NCBI GenBank assembly: GCA_037893225.1
Contig: JAZGUH010000204.1
Span: forward strand, 1,178,001-1,242,000
DNA length: 64,000 nucleotides
Direction of reading: 5' to 3'
Source of the DNA: Hippasteria phrygiana
Taxonomy: Eukaryota > Echinodermata > Asteroidea > Valvatida > Goniasteridae
Shown: positions 1 through 7,190 of the stretch, piece by piece
Layout of the letters: the number at the start of each line of letters is the position of its first letter
Position numbering within the stretch: the first letter of the stretch is position 1
Notes under the pieces: generated by a model
The model's database searches: none
What the model saw: only the letters and a program-made list of their open reading frames with translations
What the model was told of the DNA's origin: nothing
Made by a program: the position numbers and the translations under genes

Positions 1-232
1 AACACTTGTGGAAAAAATTCAAACCTCGCAATGTTTATTTTCTTTCCGGCCAACATCTGTGTACATATTACCGTCTATTTATTGCTCCATGCATGTCAAA
101 TTCCCTGGGGTATGGACTTGCTTTACTCATTCATAATTGCATGAAATATCAACCAAATTCAGTAATTTTGACATGTATGTATAGCTTAGATCTGGCGCTA
201 CATGTTGCAATCATCGGCGGCTTCTTAGAGTT
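1..232 (+). repeat. Monomer type T1 (reference copy)
   Basis: Defined by the opening AACACTTGTGGAAAAAA, then GTACATATTACC and GCATGTC. Its 3' half carries ATTCAG, GTATAG, ATCATCGG and TTAGAG. A close variant, T1b, has GGAGAAAA instead of GGAAAAAA (for example 4176-4407 and 42181-42412). True T1 copies recur at 3944, 7191, 14833, 25477, 27333 and 30813 and often precede T2, so T1 is a convenient start of the cycle. Confidence 0.9.
88..179. repeat. Imperfect inverted repeat within the monomer (reference copy)
   Basis: Bases 88-107 and 160-179 form two 20-base arms with 16 of 20 positions complementary, around a 52-base spacer. The core is a perfect 9-bp match, CATGTCAAA against TTTGACATG. The same arms occur in every monomer that has both GCATGTC and GACATGTATG. 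They are weakened in monomers with GCCTGTC, GCGTGTC or GACTTGT, and those changes are not compensatory. A role in cruciform formation or protein binding is inference only. Confidence 0.7.
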
Positions 233-464
233 AACACTTGTGGAGAAAATTCAAACCTCGCAATGTTTATTTTCTTTCCGGCCAACATCTGTGTACATAT
301 TACCGTCTATTTATTGCTCCATGCATGTCAAATTCCCTGGGGTATGGACTTGCTTTATTCATTCATAATTGCATGAAATATCAACCAAATGCAGTATTTT
401 TGACATGTATGGATAGCTTAGATCTGGCGCTACATGTTGCAATCATCGGCGGCTTCCTAGAGTT
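233..464 (+). repeat. Monomer type T2 (reference copy)
   Basis: Recognised by TTTATTCATTC (most other types have TTTACTCATTC). In the 3' half it has GCAGTATTTTTG, GGATAG and TCCTAGAG. A subtype, T2b, opens AACACTTCTGG with G changed to C; it appears from 25709 onward and is the only form until 50069. From 53781 the T2 5' half is joined to a T10-like 3' half. Confidence 0.9.
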
Positions 465-696
465 AAAACTTGTGGAGAAAATTCAAACCTCGCAATGTTT
501 ATTTTCTTTCCGGCCAACATATGTGTGCATGTTACCGTCTATTTATTGCTCCATGCATGTCAAATTCCCTGGGGTATAGACTTGCTTTACTCATTCAAAA
601 TTGCATGAAATATCAACCAAATCCAGTAATTTTGACATGTATGTATATCTTAGATCTGGCGCTACATGTTGCAATTATCGGCGGCTTCTTAGGGTT
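465..696 (+). repeat. Monomer type T3 (reference copy)
   Basis: Carries ATATGTGTGCATG, GGTATAGAC (G to A) and CATTCAAAATTG (T to A), followed in the 3' half by TCCAG, GTATATC and TTAGGG. Subtype T3b has CCCTAGGG in place of CCCTGGGG; it is found nine times between 25941 and 50532. The 17-20 kb copies have ATATGTGTACATG. Confidence 0.9.
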
Positions 697-928
697 AAAA
701 CTTGTGGAGAAAATTCAAACCTCGCAATGTTTATTTTCTTTCCGGCCAACATCTGTGTGCATGTTACCGTCTATTTATTGCTCCATGCATGTCAAATTCC
801 CTGGGGTATGGACTTGCGTTACTCATTCATAATTGCATGAAATATCAACCAAATACAGTAATTTTGACATGTATGGATAGCTTAGATCTGGCGCTACATG
901 TTGCAATTATCGGCGGCTTCTTAGAATT
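697..928 (+). repeat. Monomer type T4 (reference copy)
   Basis: Opens AAAACTTGTGGAG and carries TCTGTGTGCATG with GCATGTC; the usual 3' half has TACAG, GGATAG and TTAGAA. This copy and the one at 4872 share TTGCGTTAC, seen nowhere else in the window. A subtype, T4b, has GTACATATTACC and CCCAGGGG (28029, 31509, 33829, 36845). Confidence 0.9.
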
Positions 929-1160
929 AACACTTGTGGAGAAAATTCAAACCTCGCAATGTTTATTTTCTTTCCGGCGAACATCTGTGTACATATTACC
1001 CTCTATTTATTGCTCCATGCATGTCAAATTCCCTGGGGTATGGACTTGCTTTACTCATTTATAATTGCATGAAATATCAACCAAATCCAGTAATTTTGAC
1101 ATGTATGTATAGCTTAGATCTGGCGCTACATGTTGCAATCATCGGCGGCTTCCCAGAGTT
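929..1160 (+). repeat. Monomer type T5 (reference copy)
   Basis: Diagnosed by GGCGAACATC, where every other type has GGCCAACATC or GGCCACCATC. The 3' half has TCCAG, GTATAG and CCCAGAG. This copy and the 5104 copy share CATTTATAA. This copy alone has TTACCCTC instead of TTACCGTC near base 1001. Confidence 0.9.
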
Positions 1161-1392
1161 AAAACTTGTGGAGAAAATTCGAACCTCGCAATGTTTATTT
1201 TCTTTCCGGCCAACATCTGTGTACATATTACCGTCTATTTATTGCTCCATGCCTGTCAAATTCCCTGGGGTATGGACTTGCTTTACTCATTCATAATTGC
1301 ATGAAATATCAACCAAATTCAGTAATGTTGACATGTATGTATAGCTTAGATCTGGCGCTACATGTTGCAATTATCGGCGGCTTCTTAGAGTT
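1161..1392 (+). repeat. Monomer type T6 (reference copy)
   Basis: Diagnosed by AATTCGAACC (A to G, creating TTCGAA) together with GCCTGTC. In the first 22 kb its 3' half has TTCAGTAATGTTG. In the 22-33 kb region T6 occurs three in a row, with TCCTTGCCTG and CAATAATTTTG variants. Confidence 0.9.
1177..1185 (-). other. Weak Pol III B-box-like motif in T6 and T12
   Basis: Read on the minus strand this gives GGTTCGAAT, which matches the first nine positions of the tRNA-type B box GGTTCGANTCC; the last two bases are TT instead of CC. It exists only in monomers with AATTCGAACC (T6, T12). No convincing A box lies at tRNA-like spacing. It may well be chance, and it is recorded because it recurs in dozens of monomers. 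Confidence 0.2.
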
Positions 1393-1624
1393 AAAACTTG
1401 TGGAGAAAATTCAAACCTCGCAATGTTTATTTTCTTTCCGGCCAACATCTGTGTACATATTACCGTCTATTTATTGCTCCATGCGTGTCAAATTCCCTGG
1501 GGTATGGACTTGCTTTACTCATTCATAATTGCATGAAATATCAACCAAATACAGTTATTTTGACATGTATGGATAGCTTAGATCTGGCGCTACATGTTGC
1601 AATTATCGGCGGCTTCTTAGAGTT
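1393..1624 (+). repeat. Monomer type T7 (reference copy)
   Basis: Diagnosed by GCGTGTC and by a 3' half with TACAGTTATTTTG and GGATAG. The sub-lineage at 40789 and 47517 has AAAATTTGTGG. The three monomers with a 14-bp deletion sit in the T7 position of the order, but they carry GCATGTC. Confidence 0.9.
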
Positions 1625-1856
1625 AACACTTGTGGAGAAAATTCAAACCTCGCAATGTTTATTTTCTTTCCGGCCACCATCTGTGTGCATATTACCTTTT
1701 ATTTATTGCTCCATGCCTGTCAAATTCCCTGGGGTATGGACTTGCTTTACTCATTCATAATTGCATGAAATATCAACCAAATGCAGTAATTTTGACTTGT
1801 ATGTATAGCTTAGATCTGGCGCTACATGTTGCAATCATCGGCGGCTTCCCAGAGTT
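1625..1856 (+). repeat. Monomer type T8 (reference copy)
   Basis: Carries the cassette CCACCATCTGTGTGC followed by TTACCTTTTATT, then GCCTGTC; the usual 3' half has TGCAG, GACTTGTATG and CCCAGAG. Subtypes: T8b has TTCTTCCCGG and GTAGAG (18763, 21301). The 28-38 kb copies have GTATGAAAAGCTT in the 3' half and so gain a HindIII site. Confidence 0.9.
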
Positions 1857-2088
1857 AAAACTTGTAGAGAAAATTCAAACCTCGCAATGTTTATTTTCTT
1901 TCCGGCCAACATCTGTGTACATGTTACCGTCTATTTATTGCTCCATGCCTGTCAAATTCCCTGGGGTATGGACTTGCTTTACTCATTCATAATTGCATGA
2001 AATATCAACCAAATGCAGTAATTTTGACTTGTATGTATAGCTTAGATCTGGCGCTACATGTTGCAATCACCGGCGGCTTCCCAGAGTT
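1857..2088 (+). repeat. Monomer type T9 (reference copy)
   Basis: Carries GTAGAG, GTACATGTTACC and GCCTGTC; its 3' half has GACTTGTATG and usually ATCACCGG (T to C), the only type with that change. The copies at 19459 and 21997 share GTAGAAAAAATTC, which ties the two surrounding blocks together. Confidence 0.9.
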
Positions 2089-2320
2089 AAAACTTGTAGA
2101 GAAAATTCAAACCTCGCAATGTTTATTTTCTTTCCGGCCAACATCTGTGTACATATTACCGTCTATTTATTGCTCCATGCATGTCAAATTCCCTGGGGTA
2201 TGGACTTGCTTTACTCATTCATAATTGCATGAAATATCAACCAAATTCAGTAATTTTGACATGTATGGATAGCTTAGATCTGGCGCTACATGTTGCAATT
2301 ATCGGCGGCTTCTTAGAGCT
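2089..2320 (+). repeat. Monomer type T10 (reference copy)
   Basis: Carries GTAGAG, GTACATATTACC and GCATGTC; the 3' half has TTCAG, GGATAG and either GAGCTGACAC or GAGTTAACAC. Subtype T10b has ATATGTGTACATA after GTAGAG (28957, 32437, 34757, 35453, 37773). Subtype T10c has ATATGTGTACATA after AACACTTGTGG (44501, 49837, 53549 onward). Confidence 0.9.
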
Positions 2321-2552
2321 GACACTTGTAGAGAAAAATCAAACCTCGCAATGTTTATTTTCTTTCCGGCCACCATCTGTGTGCATATTACCTTTTATTT
2401 ATTGCTCCATGCCTGTCAAATTCCCTGGGGTATGGACTTGCTTTACTCATTCATAATTGCATGAAATATCAACCAAATGCAGTAATTTTGACATGTATGT
2501 ATAGCTTAGATCTGGCGCAACATGTTGCAATCATCGGCGGCTTCTTAGAGTT
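2321..2552 (+). repeat. Monomer type T11 (reference copy)
   Basis: Opens ACACTTGTAGAGAAAAATC and then carries the same CCACCATCTGTG / ACCTTTTATT cassette as T8. The usual 3' half has TGCAG, GTATAG and TTAGAGTTC. Two linked haplotypes exist: GAGCTGACAC with GCGCAACATG, and GAGTTAACAC with GCGCTACATG. Confidence 0.9.
2517..2528. repeat. 12-bp perfect palindrome in T11 3' half
   Basis: GCAACATGTTGC is a perfect palindrome created by a T to A change in the usual GCTACATGTTGC. It occurs in eleven T11 monomers, near 2517, 6692, 9707, 11099, 11795, 13419, 40289, 47017, 52353, 54441 and 61401. It is always linked to GAGCTGACAC at the T11 start. A function is not shown. Confidence 0.85.
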
Positions 2553-2783
2553 CAAACTTGTAGAAAAATTCGAACCTCGCAATGTTTATTTTCTTTCCGG
2601 CCAACATCTGTGTACATATTACCGTCTATTTATTGCTCCATGCCTGTCAAATTCCCTGGGGTATGGACTTGCTTTACTCATTCATAATTGCATGAAATAT
2701 CAACCAAATTCAGTAATTTTGACATGTATGTATAGCTTAGATCTGGCGCTACATGTTGCAATTATCGGCGGCTTCTTAGGGTT
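2553..2783 (+). repeat. Monomer type T12 with 1-bp deletion (231 bp)
   Basis: T12 opens TCAAACTTGTAG and carries AATTCGAACC and GCCTGTC. This copy reads TAGAAAAATTCG near 2561-2572 where full-length T12 monomers (9743, 11135, 40325) read TAGAGAAAATTCG, so one base is missing. The only other copy with the deletion is at 6728. The 3' half has TTCAG, GTATAG and TTAGGG. Subtype T12b (22693, 24317, 26173) has TTCAAACC and CCACGCACGTC. Confidence 0.92.
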
Positions 2784-3015
2784 AAAACTTGTGGAGAAAA
2801 TTCAAACCTCGCAATGTTTATTTTCTTTCCGGCCAACATCTGTGTGCATGTTACCGTCTATTTATTGCTCCATGCATGCCAAATTCCCTGGGGTATGGAC
2901 TTGCTTTACTCATTCATAATTGCATGAAATATCAACCAAATCCAGTAATTTTGACATGTATGTATAGCTTAGATCTGGCGCTACATGTTGCAATTATCGG
3001 CGGCTTCTTAGAGTT
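2784..3015 (+). repeat. Monomer type T13 (reference copy)
   Basis: Like T4 (TCTGTGTGCATG) but with GCATGCC in place of GCATGTC. It normally follows T12 and leads back into T7 or into T1/T1b. The copies at 40557 and 47285 share GTTACTGTC. Confidence 0.88.
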
Positions 3016-4175
3016 AAAACTTGTGGAGAAAATTCAAACCTCGCAATGTTTATTTTCTTTCCGGCCAACATCTGTGTACATATTACCGTCTATTTATTGC
3101 TCCATGCGTGTCAAATTCCCTGGGGTATGGACTTGCTTTACTCATTCATAATTGCATGAAATATCAACCAAATACAGTTATTTTGACATGTATGGATAGC
3201 TTAGATCTGGCGCTACATGTTGCAATTATCGGCGGCTTCTTAGAGTTAACACTTGTGGAGAAAATTCAAACCTCGCAATGTTTATTTTCTTTCCGGCCAC
3301 CATCTGTGTGCATATTACCTTTTATTTATTGCTCCATGCCTGTCAAATTCCCTGGGGTATGGACTTGCTTTACTCATTCATAATTGCATGAAATATCAAC
3401 CAAATACAGTAATTTTGACATGTATGGATAGCTTAGATCTGGCGCTACATGTTGCAATTATCGGCGGCTTCTTAGAATTAACACTTGTGGAAAACATTCA
3501 AACCTCGCAATGTTTATTTTCTTTCCGGCCAACATCTGTGTACATATTACCGTCTATTTATTGCTCCATGCCTGTCAAATTCCCTGGGGTATGGACTTGC
3601 TTTACTCATTCATAATTGCATGAAATATCAACCAAATTCAGTAATTTTGACATGTATGTATAGCTTAGATCTGGCGCTACATGTTGCAATTATCGGCGGC
3701 TTCTTAGGGTTAAAACTTGTGGAGAAAATTCAAACCTCGCAATGTTTATTTTCTTTCCGGCCAACATCTGTGTGCATGTTACCGTCTATTTATTGCTCCA
3801 TGCATGTCAAATTCCCTGGGGTATGGACTTGCTTTACTCATTCATAATTGCATGAAATATCAACCAAATACAGTAATTTTGACATGTATGGATAGCTTAG
3901 ATCTGGCGCTACATGTTGCAATTATCGGCGGCTTCTTAGAATTAACACTTGTGGAAAAAATTCAAACCTCGCAATGTTTATTTTCTTTTCGGCCAACATC
4001 TGTGTACATATTACCGTCTATTTATTGCTCCATGCATGTCAAATTCCCTGGGGTATGGACTTGCTTTACTCATTCATAATTGCATGAAATATCAACCAAA
4101 TTCAGTAATTTTGACATGTATGTATAGCTTAGATCTGGCGCTACATGTTGCAATCATCGGCGGCTTCTTAGAGTT

Positions 4176-7100
4176 AACACTTGTGGAGAAAATTCAAACC
4201 TCGCAATGTTTATTTTCTTTCCGGCCAACATCTGTGTACATATTACCGTCTATTTATTGCTCCATGCATGTCAAATTCCCTGGGGTATGGACTTGCTTTA
4301 CTCATTCATAATTGCATGAAATATCAACCAAATTCAGTAATTTTGACATGTATGTATAGCTTAGATCTGGCGCTACATGTTGCAATCATCGGCGGCTTCT
4401 TAGAGTTAACACTTGTGGAGAAAATTCAAACCTCGCAATGTTTATTTTCTTTCCGGCCAACATCTGTGTACATATTACCGTCTATTTATTGCTCCATGCA
4501 TGTCAAATTCCCTGGGGTATGGACTTGCTTTATTCATTCATAATTGCATGAAATATCAACCAAATGCAGTATTTTTGACATGTATGGATAGCTTAGATCT
4601 GGCGCTACATGTTGCAATCATCGGCGGCTTCCTAGAGTTAAAACTTGTGGAGAAAATTCAAACCTCGCAATGTTTATTTTCTTTCCGGCCAACATATGTG
4701 TGCATGTTACCGTCTATTTATTGCTCCATGCATGTCAAATTCCCTGGGGTATAGACTTGCTTTACTCATTCAAAATTGCATGAAATATCAACCAAATCCA
4801 GTAATTTTGACATGTATGTATATCTTAGATCTGGCGCTACATGTTGCAATTATCGGCGGCTTCTTAGGGTTAAAACTTGTGGAGAAAATTCAAACCTCGC
4901 AATGTTTATTTTCTTTCCGGCCAACATCTGTGTGCATGTTACCGTCTATTTATTGCTCCATGCATGTCAAATTCCCTGGGGTATGGACTTGCGTTACTCA
5001 TTCATAATTGCATGAAATATCAACCAAATACAGTAATTTTGACATGTATGGATAGCTTAGATCTGGCGCTACATGTTGCAATTATCGGCGGCTTCTTAGA
5101 ATTAACACTTGTGGAGAAAATTCAAACCTCGCAATGTTTATTTTCTTTCCGGCGAACATCTGTGTACATATTACCGTCTATTTATTGCTCCATGCATGTC
5201 AAATTCCCTGGGGTATGGACTTGCTTTACTCATTTATAATTGCATGAAATATCAACCAAATCCAGTAATTTTGACATGTATGTATAGCTTAGATCTGGCG
5301 CTACATGTTGCAATCATCGGCGGCTTCCCAGAGTTAAAACTTGTGGAGAAAATTCGAACCTCGCAATGTTTATTTTCTTTCCGGCCAACATCTGTGTACA
5401 TATTACCGTCTATTTATTGCTCCATGCCTGTCAAATTCCCTGGGGTATGGACTTGCTTTACTCATTCATAATTGCATGAAATATCAACCAAATTCAGTAA
5501 TGTTGACATGTATGTATAGCTTAGATCTGGCGCTACATGTTGCAATTATCGGCGGCTTCTTAGAGTTAAAACTTGTGGAGAAAATTCAAACCTCGCAATG
5601 TTTATTTTCTTTCCGGCCAACATCTGTGTACATATTACCGTCTATTTATTGCTCCATGCGTGTCAAATTCCCTGGGGTATGGACTTGCTTTACTCATTCA
5701 TAATTGCATGAAATATCAACCAAATACAGTTATTTTGACATGTATGGATAGCTTAGATCTGGCGCTACATGTTGCAATTATCGGCGGCTTCTTAGAGTTA
5801 ACACTTGTGGAGAAAATTCAAACCTCGCAATGTTTATTTTCTTTCCGGCCACCATCTGTGTGCATATTACCTTTTATTTATTGCTCCATGCCTGTCAAAT
5901 TCCCTGGGGTATGGACTTGCTTTACTCATTCATAATTGCATGAAATATCAACCAAATGCAGTAATTTTGACTTGTATGTATAGCTTAGATCTGGCGCTAC
6001 ATGTTGCAATCATCGGCGGCTTCCCAGAGTTAAAACTTGTAGAGAAAATTCAAACCTCGCAATGTTTATTTTCTTTCCGGCCAACATCTGTGTACATGTT
6101 ACCGTCTATTTATTGCTCCATGCCTGTCAAATTCCCTGGGGTATGGACTTGCTTTACTCATTCATAATTGCATGAAATATCAACCAAATGCAGTAATTTT
6201 GACTTGTATGTATAGCTTAGATCTGGCGCTACATGTTGCAATCACCGGCGGCTTCCCAGAGTTAAAACTTGTAGAGAAAATTCAAACCTCGCAATGTTTA
6301 TTTTCTTTCCGGCCAACATCTGTGTACATATTACCGTCTATTTATTGCTCCATGCATGTCAAATTCCCTGGGGTATGGACTTGCTTTACTCATTCATAAT
6401 TGCATGAAATATCAACCAAATTCAGTAATTTTGACATGTATGGATAGCTTAGATCTGGCGCTACATGTTGCAATTATCGGCGGCTTCTTAGAGCTGACAC
6501 TTGTAGAGAAAAATCAAACCTCGCAATGTTTATTTTCTTTCCGGCCACCATCTGTGTGCATATTACCTTTTATTTATTGCTCCATGCCTGTCAAATTCCC
6601 TGGGGTATGGACTTGCTTTACTCATTCATAATTGCATGAAATATCAACCAAATGCAGTAATTTTGACATGTATGTATAGCTTAGATCTGGCGCAACATGT
6701 TGCAATCATCGGCGGCTTCTTAGAGTTCAAACTTGTAGAAAAATTCGAACCTCGCAATGTTTATTTTCTTTCCGGCCAACATCTGTGTACATATTACCGT
6801 CTATTTATTGCTCCATGCCTGTCAAATTCCCTGGGGTATGGACTTGCTTTACTCATTCATAATTGCATGAAATATCAACCAAATTCAGTAATTTTGACAT
6901 GTATGTATAGCTTAGATCTGGCGCTACATGTTGCAATTATCGGCGGCTTCTTAGGGTTAAAACTTGTGGAGAAAATTCAAACCTCGCAATGTTTATTTTC
7001 TTTCCGGCCAACATCTGTGTGCATGTTACCGTCTATTTATTGCTCCATGCATGCCAAATTCCCTGGGGTATGGACTTGCTTTACTCATTCATAATTGCAT

Positions 7101-7190
7101 GAAATATCAACCAAATCCAGTAATTTTGACATGTATGTATAGCTTAGATCTGGCGCTACATGTTGCAATTATCGGCGGCTTCTTAGAATT
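4176..7190 (+). repeat. HOR block B, 13 monomers (3015 bp)
   Basis: Order: T1b T2 T3 T4 T5 T6 T7 T8 T9 T10 T11 T12(-1) T13. It copies block A but leaves out A's last five monomers (T7 T8 T1-like T4 T1). The T13 at 6959 starts like the T13 at 2784 but ends TTAGAATTAACAC, as T4 does, and passes straight into T1. The switch therefore lies inside this monomer, after about 7165. Confidence 0.92.
6728..6958 (+). repeat. T12 monomer with the same 1-bp deletion
   Basis: This is the second of the two 231-bp monomers. It reads TAGAAAAATTCG near 6736-6747 and lies exactly 4175 bp after the first, so it was copied by block duplication and not deleted independently. Confidence 0.92.

Larger units (their letters stand above)
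1..4175 (+). repeat. HOR block A, 18 monomers
   Basis: Order: T1 T2 T3 T4 T5 T6 T7 T8 T9 T10 T11 T12(-1) T13 T7 T8 T1-like T4 T1. The T1-like monomer at 3480 has GGAAAACATTC and GCCTGTC, so it is a mosaic of T1 start and T6 end. Bases 233 to about 3010 repeat at offset 4175 in the next block. Shared private marks are TTGCGTTAC in T4, CATTTATAA in T5 and the 1-bp deletion in T12. The left edge is cut by the window. Confidence 0.92.

Noticed and set aside
1..232. Origin of the monomer from an internal 116-118-bp duplication
   Set aside because: ACATCTGTGTACATATTA (base 53) and ACATGTATGTATAGCTTA (base 171) match at 13 of 18 positions, but the similarity does not extend on either side at the same offset. 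It is too weak to support a dimer origin.
690..700. TTAGGGTTA as a telomeric repeat
   Set aside because: It is one copy per monomer in T3, T12 and a few others, produced by an A to G change in TTAGAGTTA. There is no tandem run of the hexamer.
1176..1192. CENP-B box
   Set aside because: ATTCGAACCTCGCAATG has the TTCG start, but the required central A and the CGGG end are absent. No better match is visible on either strand.
2461..2919. A longer 152-codon frame as a possible real gene (also at 6636)
   Set aside because: The extra length comes solely from the 1-bp deletion in T12, which joins two open frames. It is a by-product of an indel in satellite DNA.
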